DNA of 64,000 nt from Sphingobacterium sp. UGAL515B_05. GTDB lineage: Bacteria > Bacteroidota > Bacteroidia > Sphingobacteriales > Sphingobacteriaceae. The stretch spans positions 434,001 through 498,000 of the forward strand of contig NZ_CP109907.1 in NCBI RefSeq assembly GCF_033097525.1, in the 5' to 3' direction. Position numbers and translations under genes: made by a program. The notes under the pieces are model-generated. The model did not search any database. It saw nothing but the letters and a program-made list of their open reading frames with translations, and was not told where the DNA came from. Shown here in pieces: positions 1-8,867 of the stretch. Within the stretch, counting starts at the first letter, position 1. The number at the start of each line of letters is the position of its first letter.

Positions 1-1039
1 GATGATCTTCCTGAAAACTACTGACTATGGGGTGATTGAGCCCCCCTGGACTGGGCTTGAAGTAACGTACTCGGGAATCGTAAAGCGAGCAATAAGCTAT
101 TTTACCCCCGTAAGTACCTATCCAGGCCCCTTGGTCCGGGTCTGGATAAATTGTCCATATCGAGTTATTCGGTAATGAATAAGCATCGTTCAAGTTCATT
201 TGCAAGGTGCTGCTGCTTTCATTGGATGGATCATAAAGATACAGTCCAGCTTGCGTAGCCACCCAGATCACCCCGGTTTGGTCCAAATATAATTTTTTGG
301 TTAACACGGATGAATTTCCCATAACGCTTACTGGTATCTTCTGTTTTAAGGTACCTGTTAAATCTGTTACATGGATTCCCCCTCGTTGTGTTAAAAAATA
401 ATATACCCCCCCGTACGCGATCGCATCGTTCACCTGATTTGTCGTACTACCAAAATCCGCAAACTGTATTAGGCGTTTTTTTGCCATTTCAACTTGATAC
501 ACGACAGCGCCTTGGCTTAGAAACACCTGATCTTTAGCACTCAATATATTTTGGAAAGACTTGTTTTTCGGCAATAAAAAGCTTTCTGTCTGTTTATTTT
601 GCGGATTATAGCGTAGTATGCTATTGTTTGATAGCATGTAAACCTGACCATCGCTATGTACACAAAGCGAACGGATCATTCCGGGAACCACGACATGAAA
701 AGAAAACCGTTCGTAATCGAATTTTAATAAGCCTTGCCCCGAAGCTAGAAACAGATTTCCATTTTTATCCCGAATTAAAGAACCATAGCCCCATTTTTGC
801 GCTGGTTTGATCGAAGAGACGATATCATTTAACTGATAAAAACTATTGCCATCGTACATGAAGAGCGCATCGGGTCCTGTGTACCAAATACGCCCTAAAC
901 TATCTTTTGCGATGCTTTGTATACCGCCATAATAGGAAGTTTCGGGCATCAAATGAAACCTATATCTCGAAAGATCGATGCCGAGAACACATTGTCCCAA
1001 AAAAAAGACGAAGCAAATTATCAGACTGTATTTATTCAT
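1..1039 (-). CDS. Two-component regulator propeller protein, 5' part (runs off left edge)
   Basis: The minus strand is open from an ATG at 1039 to the window edge (346 codons, no stop). The product starts with a hydrophobic signal peptide (about residues 1-20) followed by beta-propeller blades of the two-component regulator propeller type. Typical blade phrases are SLGRIWYTGPDALFMYDG, GVIWVATQAGLYLYDP and GAWIGTYGG. In Bacteroidota this architecture is the periplasmic sensor of hybrid two-component systems, or of related histidine kinases, that switch on glycan-utilisation loci. The kinase and receiver parts would lie left of the window, so the output type is not visible. It is codirectional with the GH2/GH35 genes behind it and is their likely regulator. 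The propeller identity is clear; the hybrid nature is inferred. Confidence 0.85.
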   Translation of the reverse strand, partial: MNKYSLIICFVFFLGQCVLGIDLSRYRFHLMPETSYYGGIQSIAKDSLGRIWYTGPDALFMYDGNSFYQLNDIVSSIKPAQKWGYGSLIRDKNGNLFLASGQGLLKFDYERFSFHVVVPGMIRSLCVHSDGQVYMLSNNSILRYNPQNKQTESFLLPKNKSFQNILSAKDQVFLSQGAVVYQVEMAKKRLIQFADFGSTTNQVNDAIAYGGVYYFLTQRGGIHVTDLTGTLKQKIPVSVMGNSSVLTKKLYLDQTGVIWVATQAGLYLYDPSNESSSTLQMNLNDAYSLPNNSIWTIYPDPDQGAWIGTYGGKIAYCSLYDSRVRYFKPSPGGLNHPIVSSFQEDH

Positions 1040-1239
1040 TTACCGATGCTACTAAAGCTGTTTAAATTTCTATCCAAGATTTACGCTTGCCAGTTACGAT
1101 CAAAATATCCTGCTGCTAATTGTTGATCAGTGGTTCTATAAACTTCGATTATCATACTATTAGGCAATGAGCTTCGTCGAAATTCTGGTCTCAGCTCTTT
1201 TTCAGCTTTGCAGATCCATGCGAAGCCAACAGTACCAAT

Positions 1240-2010
1240 TTACTTAAAAACGGGCGTTGGGGACAAACTTATCTTCTTTTGCTGATTATTTTTGAGTTCA
1301 AAGATCACAAGCTCATTCTTTCCGGGTTTTAAATCCGCCGAAGGAATTAATATCGACTGCTGTTTTTCTTCCTCCCAGTAAGATCCCAAATATTTTTGAT
1401 TTAACCAGACCTCGCCCATTCCCCATCCTGTCATATTAAGGTATTTGTTTTCGGACAGATGGTGTTCGAACTGACCTTTGTAAAAACCGGGACTATCATT
1501 AGCTGATCTTTGTTCAAAAACCAAATCCTTCAGTGGATAATTACGCGCCGTTAAGGGGATCATTTTCCAGTCTTGAAGGTCGTTTCCGTCTAAAGTAATG
1601 GTGCCAAATAGCCCTTTTGAATTATCTGTAATTTCTGGTCCGTAGGTAATTCGACCAATATTCTCGACATAAAATTGAAGCAAGTGTTTGCCTGGATGTG
1701 TTTTGATGGCTAGTTTTTTACTCTTATCTGTCAGGCTCCCCTGTTCCTTACCGTCGACATAGACCACGGCATAATCGCGTACGTTCTCCAATTCAAGCTC
1801 TTCGCTTTCGGCATCAGTATTTATCTCGGTCTGATAAAGTACATAGCCTGATTCGATGTCCAAATCATTAAAAGATAATGCATTTTTCGCCTCGACAGCC
1901 TTATTATAAACCTGGTTTACAGACGCTTTCTCTTCTAACCTAATTTCCTGTGCCATGAGGTTCTGACCCAAAAAAAGAGTCATCATAGATAATATCATTG
2001 TTCTTACCAT
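1240..2010 (-). CDS. Secreted GH35-type C-terminal beta-sandwich protein lacking the catalytic domain
   Basis: This is a 256-residue protein with a signal peptide (about 1-20, ending NLMAQ). The rest matches what normally follows the TIM barrel in GH35 beta-galactosidases: a linker with LSFNDLDIESGYVLYQTEI, then jelly-roll signatures (VVYVDGKEQGSL, GRITYGPEI) and a second sandwich (GQFEHHLSE, MTGWGMGEVWLNQKYLGSYW). No GH35 catalytic barrel is present, so it cannot be an active GH35 on its own. It could be a carbohydrate-binding accessory protein or a gene fused to a new signal peptide after deletion. It starts 15 bp after the stop of the upstream GH2 gene, which suggests one operon. The family match is by eye. 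Confidence 0.7.
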   Translation of the reverse strand: MVRTMILSMMTLFLGQNLMAQEIRLEEKASVNQVYNKAVEAKNALSFNDLDIESGYVLYQTEINTDAESEELELENVRDYAVVYVDGKEQGSLTDKSKKLAIKTHPGKHLLQFYVENIGRITYGPEITDNSKGLFGTITLDGNDLQDWKMIPLTARNYPLKDLVFEQRSANDSPGFYKGQFEHHLSENKYLNMTGWGMGEVWLNQKYLGSYWEEEKQQSILIPSADLKPGKNELVIFELKNNQQKKISLSPTPVFK

Positions 2011-2024
2011 TGTGTAAATCTTTC

Positions 2025-4790
2025 TTATTTCTCTAAAAATGATTGAATAAAGGTCTCATCAACGGCCACTTGCGGCGAGAATTTCTCACTTTTTACATAA
2101 TTATCGATACTGTACAACAATTGTTGGGTAGCGGGACGGTTATCCATATCATTTTTGGTATCCAATGCCAGTACCAGCAGTTTACCGCCGTGCAGTTTGG
2201 CTTCGAAACCAATACCCAATTTCTGGTTGTTGTCGTAGCTGTCGATGACCTGTATAAAGGGACGCAGTTGTTGTGGTGCATGTTGCATTTCGATTACTTT
2301 CGCATGGTTCAGGATATCCCACCATTGCCAATCGGTATGGTATGAAGTAAGAAAATCCTTAAACATGGCCTGCTTATGATGGACCAGGTTGCCGATGGTC
2401 ATCGGTGCCCATGCAAACATAATGGGGTTCCAAAAATGATTGTGAAACAGTGACTTTCGGCCTTTAACCTGGTCTGGAGAAGGATAAAGAACCACGGTTT
2501 TACCCTGGGCCAACTGCCTTTTGGCAACATCATCGTAGACATCGGTGTACAATACATTAGCTGTAGACTGCATCAGATGTTGATGCTTTGGATATACCCA
2601 AATGTCCCAGCTATTTTTAATGCTATCGTTCACCGCAAGATGAACCGTAACTTTTTGAGTGCTGATGTTTTTTAGGGGAATCTCAAATTCACCTACCGGC
2701 GATACATTTTCGTTGGCAATGGTTTGCTTTTTCAGCGTTCCCTTTTTCAATACGTTGCCAGCGGTATCGGTCAACCACCATTTAATTTTCGCATTTTCAA
2801 GTGCAGAATTGCTAAAGTTATATACCTCGGCTTTACCCCTAAATGTTTCTGTGTTGAAAAAACTGCTTTTATCGTAGCGCAATAGAGCGACCGTTGGCGC
2901 GCAAAACTCGCTGAATTTTTCTGCTGTAACCAATCCTTTCGAATCCCAGAAAGGATCAAAGATCCCTACCGGCGCGTACCCTTGTCCCGGAAAATCGTTC
3001 ATTGACAAGAGCTGGAAGCCCGCAGATTTACCTGATCGCAACAGGGCTTCGATCACGGCTTTGTACTCCAGCACGGTCAACGCACCAGATGCTCTGAAGA
3101 AATCCTTTGCTTGGTCCAACATGCCATTTTTTTGTAATAGATCGCTAAATACTTCAAAATTGCGGGCCTCTACGGGACTGTTGGCATATTTCTTTATTTC
3201 ATCAAAGTTTGGATAAATACAACGTTGCCCTGACTCGTGTGAAATGACGGGCACATCTACATCAGATTCCAAATTCTTGTCCCAATCGGTACCGGGCAGA
3301 CCTTCGTATACCTTCACCGGCCCTTTATTGGTTTGCTGGGAAACGTAATATTGATCTGATTTAACCCGTGTTCGTGCCGTAGAACCGCTGTAAAGATGGC
3401 GGGGATCAGCTTTTCTGCCGTAGGCAGTCAACTCCTCGATAAAGTCGAAGTTCCCGGTAATTTCATTTCCGTTGCAGTACAGAACAAAAGAAGGATGGTT
3501 GCCATATTCTTTTAAAATAGCTTTAATTTCCCTACGGAAGAAGTTATATCTAGACTCGTCGGGTTCGGCATCTTTGCCCCACATAGGCATTTCCACTTCA
3601 AAATATATCCCATGTTTGTCTGCCATGCGAAAGGCCGCCGCCGGCGGGCACCATGAATGGAATCGTAAATGGTTCATGCCATACGTCTTCATCAGCACCA
3701 TGATTCGTTCCCAATTGGCATCGTCGAGCGGAGCATGGCCTGTTTTTGGAAACACTGCATTTTCTACATTGCCCCTTAAATGGATGGGACGATTATTGAG
3801 CAACACATGGTTTTTTCCTTGTTTTACTTCTCTCATACCAAAGGTAGTAGCCTTTTCATGCCGATAGGTATTTTTGCCGTCGGAGGTATTCAGTTGACAA
3901 TTTATTCGATAGAGGTTTGGGTTAAACTCATCCCACAGTTTGATATGCTTACCTAATGGAATAGTAGTCTCTACGAAGGCCACCGAATCGGTACTTACCA
4001 ATGCAACTTCATCCTTAAGGCTGTAATTTGTTCCCTCGATGGCGAAAGATACTTTGCCCTTTACCTGTTTTTTGGTCGCATTATTTACCTGTAGTTTTAC
4101 TTTTATGGACTGATCGGCTATATTTGGATATACCTGAAGATCTTCCAGATAAACTGGGTCTATAGCCAGCAGTTTTATTTCTCCTAGAATTCCGTTCCAG
4201 TTAATCTGCGTAAATTCAGTATGCGCATGGTTCCATTTATGGGTGTTATACTGAAACCGGTTATCGATACAAATGGTTATGCGATGCTTCTTTCCCGGCT
4301 TTACAAATGAGCTCAGATCGTGGTTGTGGGGCACACTTACATAATCGATACTGCTAACTTCCTTGGTATCTACAAAAACTGAACTCAACCAGTGGGTCCG
4401 TTCAAAGTATAGGAATATTTTTTTCCCTTTCCATTCGGCAGGGATTTCAATATCACGTTGGTACCATGCCGGTCCCATATATTCGTATTTTCGGGTCAGA
4501 CGGTCGATATATTTATAGGGATTTTTATATCCTATCTGATAATCATCGGTAATACCGGGAAGCTTAATTGTTTCTTGCAAAAGATGGTTATAGCGGGGAG
4601 ACAGCGAGCCTCTACGGAAATCCATCACGTCCGTCTGAAACCCCCAAGTGCCTGATAAATCGATAGCATCTTGAGCCTTTAACGAGGCTGCCTGCAGGAA
4701 AAACCCCGTTAGGCACATCATTTTAAAGTATTTATAGATGCTTGTCCTGTATTCATCCATTTTGTGTTTCGATAGTTTAGGTGCTTTCAT
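2025..4790 (-). CDS. Glycoside hydrolase family 2 protein (beta-galactosidase-like), secreted
   Basis: A large GH2 enzyme: N-terminal jelly roll (about 45-220), immunoglobulin-like domain (about 220-330), TIM barrel (about 330-640) and a C-terminal extension. The acid/base pair Asn-Glu is in CNGNEITG (Glu about 443) and the probable nucleophile is Glu about 519 in VISHESGQR. The barrel also carries MNHLRFHSWCPP, typical of GH2. The ATG at 4790 gives a long basic leader before the signal peptide core MMCLTGFFLQAASLKAQ; an in-frame ATG at 4760 is an equally good start. GH2 members cleave beta-galactosides, -glucuronides, -mannosides or arabinosides, and the exact substrate cannot be read here. 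It sits between another GH2 gene and the GH35-like gene on the same strand. Confidence 0.88.
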   Translation of the reverse strand: MKAPKLSKHKMDEYRTSIYKYFKMMCLTGFFLQAASLKAQDAIDLSGTWGFQTDVMDFRRGSLSPRYNHLLQETIKLPGITDDYQIGYKNPYKYIDRLTRKYEYMGPAWYQRDIEIPAEWKGKKIFLYFERTHWLSSVFVDTKEVSSIDYVSVPHNHDLSSFVKPGKKHRITICIDNRFQYNTHKWNHAHTEFTQINWNGILGEIKLLAIDPVYLEDLQVYPNIADQSIKVKLQVNNATKKQVKGKVSFAIEGTNYSLKDEVALVSTDSVAFVETTIPLGKHIKLWDEFNPNLYRINCQLNTSDGKNTYRHEKATTFGMREVKQGKNHVLLNNRPIHLRGNVENAVFPKTGHAPLDDANWERIMVLMKTYGMNHLRFHSWCPPAAAFRMADKHGIYFEVEMPMWGKDAEPDESRYNFFRREIKAILKEYGNHPSFVLYCNGNEITGNFDFIEELTAYGRKADPRHLYSGSTARTRVKSDQYYVSQQTNKGPVKVYEGLPGTDWDKNLESDVDVPVISHESGQRCIYPNFDEIKKYANSPVEARNFEVFSDLLQKNGMLDQAKDFFRASGALTVLEYKAVIEALLRSGKSAGFQLLSMNDFPGQGYAPVGIFDPFWDSKGLVTAEKFSEFCAPTVALLRYDKSSFFNTETFRGKAEVYNFSNSALENAKIKWWLTDTAGNVLKKGTLKKQTIANENVSPVGEFEIPLKNISTQKVTVHLAVNDSIKNSWDIWVYPKHQHLMQSTANVLYTDVYDDVAKRQLAQGKTVVLYPSPDQVKGRKSLFHNHFWNPIMFAWAPMTIGNLVHHKQAMFKDFLTSYHTDWQWWDILNHAKVIEMQHAPQQLRPFIQVIDSYDNNQKLGIGFEAKLHGGKLLVLALDTKNDMDNRPATQQLLYSIDNYVKSEKFSPQVAVDETFIQSFLEK

Positions 4791-4876
4791 TCTTTTCGGT
4801 ATATTATTTTTGTAGGCATCGAAAAAATAGTGTCAATGTGATGCTTCTCTTTAAGCTCGTTTTCGGAATTGAATTC

Positions 4877-6664
4877 TTATTTATTATCATAATAATGCTT
4901 CATCAGAAACCAGGCTTTCTTTCGGTAGCCTTGGTCTGAGATTAATCCTTTGCGGTTCCAGCCATCTTGGTTGGTCGGATGAAAACGGAACGGCGAACGG
5001 AAATCAAATAGCACCCAGGGTGAAGTTCCGCGCAGGTTTGGAATATGCTTAAACATTTCGAGGTTGTTTTTGTATAAAGTCTCTTGGTAATCTTCACTCC
5101 ATGAGCTGACGACATCCTTTTCGCCCGTTTTACCATACAGCGCCTCGCCTCCAAATTCAGAAATAATTAAAGGCTGGCCTTTTGCCACATCCCATACTGC
5201 TTTATCAGGAGAAACTGGCCAGGAGTGGTACCAGCCTAAATATTTGTTAACAGCTACGACGTCCAATTCTTTTGTAAAAGGATCATCCATAACAAAGGTT
5301 TCCTTTTCCTTATTGAAACGAACAAGATCAAAAGCAGCGGTTATAAGTCTGGTCGTGTCAATGGCTCTGCATGTAGCAATCAAATGCCTGATAAAAGCAT
5401 TTCTAGGCTGGGACGGTTGAGTTTCATTGGCTACCCCCCAAAAAGCAAGTGCGCAACGATTTTTGTCTCGAGCGACCATTTCTCGCATCATTTTACCGGC
5501 TTTCTCTTTGGTCGATTCATTTTCAAAATCGATGCCTTGCCAAATGGGAATTTCTTCCCACAACAAGAAACCCATTTTTTCGGCCATTCTCACGATATAT
5601 TCATTTTGTGGATAATGCGCCAAACGAATCATATTACAGCCCAAAGCTTTCGCTTCTGAAAGCAGCATCACTGCATCGGCCTGTGAAAAAGCACGACCTT
5701 TGCGCTGAGGTATTTCCTCATGAAATGAAATGGACTTGAGAAAAATAGCTTCGCCATTCAGAAAGATATCTTCCCCTTTGACCCAAATATTTCGAAAACC
5801 TATTTCCTCCTCTATTTGATCATCGTGTGTTGAAATCTTCACGTTATATAGTTTAGGTGCAGTAGGCGACCAACGTTTGATTTCTCTCGATAGGAATGAC
5901 GTTTTTACTTCTCCCTGCGCATCTGTTTTAAGCGTTTGTTTTAGTTGTAGTTCCGGTATTTCGATAGTTACCAAGGAATTGGCCATCTTTTCCGAAAGTT
6001 TGACCTTCGCATTGATTTTATCGGCTTTGGTTTTGTCCAATTGAACAAAATAATCGTCGATAAAAACTTTTGGCGTGCTGACCAAAAAGACATCTCGGGT
6101 GATGCCGCCATAGTTCCACCAATCAAAGGCCATTGCCGGAATGGCATCAACTTGCCGGCTATTATTTACCTCAACTACCAAAAAATTATCGTTTTCTTTA
6201 GCTGCATCCGTTATTTCAATCTGAAAGGGGGTAAATCCACCTTCATGTTGTGCTATCTCCTGTCCATTGAGATATATGCGACAACGGTAACTTACAGCAG
6301 CAAAATACAAGAACAGCCTTTCGCTACTTTCTTTCACTGCATCAAACTTGCGGCCATACCAGATGGTACCTTCGTAATATTTAAGTTCAGGCATTTGACT
6401 GTTCCAATCTGAAGGTACATTTAAACGGAGACCATTCTCGAAAGCGTATTCATAAAAATCAGTCTTGTTTTCGGGTTTTTTATTCAGGTAGACTTGGTTT
6501 TTTCTTCCCTGGTCGTATAAGTCTACAATAGCGTTCCACTTTCCATTTAAGGATTGAGCTCGCCTATCATACACATTGGCCATATTTTGCTGTGCAACAA
6601 GGTTGGAGGTTATCAGACTAAAAAAAAGAGACAATATCAAAGATAGATTGATCAGCTTTATCAT
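4877..6664 (-). CDS. Glycoside hydrolase family 2 protein (beta-glucuronidase/beta-galactosidase-like)
   Basis: A 595-residue secreted GH2 enzyme of the compact beta-glucuronidase layout. It has a signal peptide (1-24, ending NLVAQ), a sugar-binding jelly roll with YYEGTIWYGRKF and YLNGQEIAQHEGGFTPF, a sandwich domain (about 200-300) and a TIM barrel with CNMIRLAHYPQ. The acid/base is Glu about 414 in FWGVANETQP and the nucleophile is Glu about 503 in LIISEFGGEA, so both catalytic residues are intact. The last barrel strand is rich in Trp, as usual. The gene is 28 bp downstream of the DUF4832-type gene and 86 bp upstream of the second GH2 gene, consistent with one glycan-degrading operon. Substrate is uncertain; the SEFGG motif leans towards the glucuronidase-like branch. 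Confidence 0.88.
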   Translation of the reverse strand: MIKLINLSLILSLFFSLITSNLVAQQNMANVYDRRAQSLNGKWNAIVDLYDQGRKNQVYLNKKPENKTDFYEYAFENGLRLNVPSDWNSQMPELKYYEGTIWYGRKFDAVKESSERLFLYFAAVSYRCRIYLNGQEIAQHEGGFTPFQIEITDAAKENDNFLVVEVNNSRQVDAIPAMAFDWWNYGGITRDVFLVSTPKVFIDDYFVQLDKTKADKINAKVKLSEKMANSLVTIEIPELQLKQTLKTDAQGEVKTSFLSREIKRWSPTAPKLYNVKISTHDDQIEEEIGFRNIWVKGEDIFLNGEAIFLKSISFHEEIPQRKGRAFSQADAVMLLSEAKALGCNMIRLAHYPQNEYIVRMAEKMGFLLWEEIPIWQGIDFENESTKEKAGKMMREMVARDKNRCALAFWGVANETQPSQPRNAFIRHLIATCRAIDTTRLITAAFDLVRFNKEKETFVMDDPFTKELDVVAVNKYLGWYHSWPVSPDKAVWDVAKGQPLIISEFGGEALYGKTGEKDVVSSWSEDYQETLYKNNLEMFKHIPNLRGTSPWVLFDFRSPFRFHPTNQDGWNRKGLISDQGYRKKAWFLMKHYYDNK

Positions 6665-6692
6665 AATAGGTGTTAGTTCTTAATAAAATTTT

Positions 6693-8288
6693 CTATTTTA
6701 CCTGCAATTCCGACAGCTTTGTCCAACCCTGAGCCGTTAAATATCCATCAAGAGCAAGTTGAATTGCCGGCTTATTTTCCCTGGTCGTATCGACAATGGC
6801 GACAGCCCAGCTGTAAATTCCTGCAGGTAGATCTACTTTTGCATTTAATTCATAACTCGAAGCAGCACCTTTCAACCAAGCAGACGGCTCACTCTGACGA
6901 TCTACAATAATTTTTTTGACATTCCCTTTGGCATCTAACAACGCAAAAGCAACTTTATATTTGTAGTTCCATTGTGGAATATTATTAGGTAAATAGCCCC
7001 AGCCCATATTCTGCCAACGATGGGAAATTAGGGCTACCTTACCCCGCTTGATGTCTTGTGGCAGGCTGATTTGGTCTGGATATACACGGTAACCTCCTTC
7101 TGAATTAAACCGTTGAACCAAATCAAAGGACTTAAACCAAGATTCAGTTTCTCCACCTGCTCTAAAGTCCATCATATTGACATGGGCTTCGGCCGACAGG
7201 TCGAACTCACCTTTCCTCACATCCTCATCATGACCTTCTCTATATTTCCCACTGGGGTCTGTCCAGTAGCGGTGCTTACCTGGAGCGATAATCCAGCCTC
7301 CTTCCATAATGATAGGACGCTTAAAATTCCATTTCCTGGCGAAATCCTTTTCCCAATTCTGGTAATAGCCAGTCATGCCAAAAGCATCTTGGCGAAGGCT
7401 ATACCCCTTATCAATAGCTTTAACCAATAAGCGTTCACTATTCGGGTTGACGGCTCCCCAACTTTCGGGATGACCTACCAGACGATGGTAGTTGATGACC
7501 AAAGGAACTTTTGTAAATGTGTTAGCATATAAACTGGTCACCCAGTCCAGGGTTTCCTCCTTTATTTTTTCAGTACTTTCGGGCGTTGCCATTCTAGGAT
7601 CTTCATAGACAACATAATGTGCTTCACCCCATTTTCCCAAGCCATAGGCATCAATAAAAGAGGTCTTTTCAGGATCATTAAATTCCTTGGCCAAAGCTGT
7701 AATAAATTTGGAATAGTATTTTCTAAATACCGGATCCTGAGGATAAGGTGTTTGTCTATCGGGATGATTTTCATTTTCCAAATAATATTTGGCTCCAAGG
7801 TCAAACACAAATTTGGGTGTATTTTGGCCTTGGTCGCGACCATCTACAACAATACGGAGCGCTATGGGCAACCCTCTCTTTTGCGCGCCTTTAAGGAGCT
7901 TTCCTATTTTAGAGTTTGGATCATCCCAGGCATAAACACCGTCACTGGGATTCAGCGAAGACCAGCTCGTGCGTACATAACATGCCGAAGCATAATCGAT
8001 GACCTTTACCTTTTTACCCAATGCTGGCACAAAATATTCGATATCCCAATACGTATCATCGGCATTACGGGGAGCATACATTACCCAACCATTTAAAGGG
8101 TTGCGCAAGACTGAATGACCATCGTATTTTGGCTTTAATAAAATATACCCGGAGTTCCTTGCACTGCTTTTCCCTTCATTCTTTTGAGAAAAACCAAGCG
8201 ATGCAGTAGTGCACAATAAAAGCGTTAAAAAAAAAATTATGATCCAATTTGACATTATCTGTTTGTTTATCATTTCGTATCTGAACAT
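6693..8288 (-). CDS. DUF4832-type secreted TIM-barrel protein (putative glycosidase)
   Basis: A 531-residue protein whose signal peptide core is SNWIIIFFLTLLLCTTASLG. In-frame ATGs at 8288, 8273 and 8255 are all possible; the last places the signal peptide at the very N-terminus. The body resembles DUF4874/DUF4832 proteins: NPLNGWVMYAPR, then barrel-like strands (CYVRTSWSSLNP, LPIALRIVVDG, SFIDAYGLGKWGEAHYV, PLVINYH, RPIIMEGGW) and a C-terminal sandwich (about 430-530). Glu in GKWGEA and Glu in IMEGGW occupy plausible acid/base and nucleophile positions after strands 4 and 7, but this is inference. It is the first gene of the minus-strand glycan operon, which supports a role in polysaccharide breakdown. 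Confidence 0.75.
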   Translation of the reverse strand: MFRYEMINKQIMSNWIIIFFLTLLLCTTASLGFSQKNEGKSSARNSGYILLKPKYDGHSVLRNPLNGWVMYAPRNADDTYWDIEYFVPALGKKVKVIDYASACYVRTSWSSLNPSDGVYAWDDPNSKIGKLLKGAQKRGLPIALRIVVDGRDQGQNTPKFVFDLGAKYYLENENHPDRQTPYPQDPVFRKYYSKFITALAKEFNDPEKTSFIDAYGLGKWGEAHYVVYEDPRMATPESTEKIKEETLDWVTSLYANTFTKVPLVINYHRLVGHPESWGAVNPNSERLLVKAIDKGYSLRQDAFGMTGYYQNWEKDFARKWNFKRPIIMEGGWIIAPGKHRYWTDPSGKYREGHDEDVRKGEFDLSAEAHVNMMDFRAGGETESWFKSFDLVQRFNSEGGYRVYPDQISLPQDIKRGKVALISHRWQNMGWGYLPNNIPQWNYKYKVAFALLDAKGNVKKIIVDRQSEPSAWLKGAASSYELNAKVDLPAGIYSWAVAIVDTTRENKPAIQLALDGYLTAQGWTKLSELQVK

Positions 8289-8867
8289 ATTTTCAAGTCT
8301 ACTGGTTATTGGTTATTGTATTCTATACTATATTGGTCTTATTTAAATCAAATTGATCTAATGGGACGACACAAAAATAGCCACAGCAGATTTCCGCTAG
8401 GGTATTGATTTGTTCAAAAAAGGTTCGTTTTTGTACAAAATTGGGACAGGAGCATAGTTTTTTATATTTGATGGAGCGATTTTGGATCTTCCATCCTTGC
8501 TCATGATGGCAACTGTTCTTATTTGATGACTAAGGACTGTGTCACACTAAATTTCTCTTCTAGGAGCTTTAAACTAGCAAAATGAAAAATTTGCTGAATA
8601 GCGAAGATAAATGGCAGAAATGAGAAACATTACTTTTCTCTTTTATAAAATCTGATTAGCAAAAAAGCTATTGTAATCGTCTGATCGTTTAATAATCTCT
8701 TTCTAGTTCAGTGATAAATAAATTAGGATTGTCAACGGCATACCTTAACCATATAGAGTCTCTTTCGTGTATATTATTAGGATTAATAGACCATTCAAAA
8801 AAGACCTCCTACGGTAAGACTCACAAAAAAATATTACATAAAACCAATTTAAATTTGTCCATTACAA
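8289..8867. other. Intergenic region upstream of the GH2 operon
   Basis: No convincing gene was seen in this 579-bp AT-rich stretch on either strand. It should contain the promoter of the leftward glycan operon. About 120-150 bp before the first ATG lies the inverted repeat listed separately (8409-8439). The part next to 8868 is the 3' flank of the peptidase gene. Confidence 0.6.
8409..8439. promoter_or_regulatory. Imperfect inverted repeat, candidate operator of the GH2 operon
   Basis: The arms TTTGTTCAAAAA (8409-8420) and TTTTTGTACAAA (8428-8439) are inverted repeats with one mismatch over 12 bp, separated by AGGTTCG. The site lies about 120 bp upstream of the first gene of the leftward glycan operon, a usual position for an activator site of a sensor/regulator such as the one at 1-1039. 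That link is inference. Confidence 0.45.

Noticed and set aside
1081..1239. In-frame coding potential of 52 codons continuing after the stop of the GH35-like gene
   Set aside because: No start codon and no recognisable motif. An open stretch of this length is expected by chance in a window this size.
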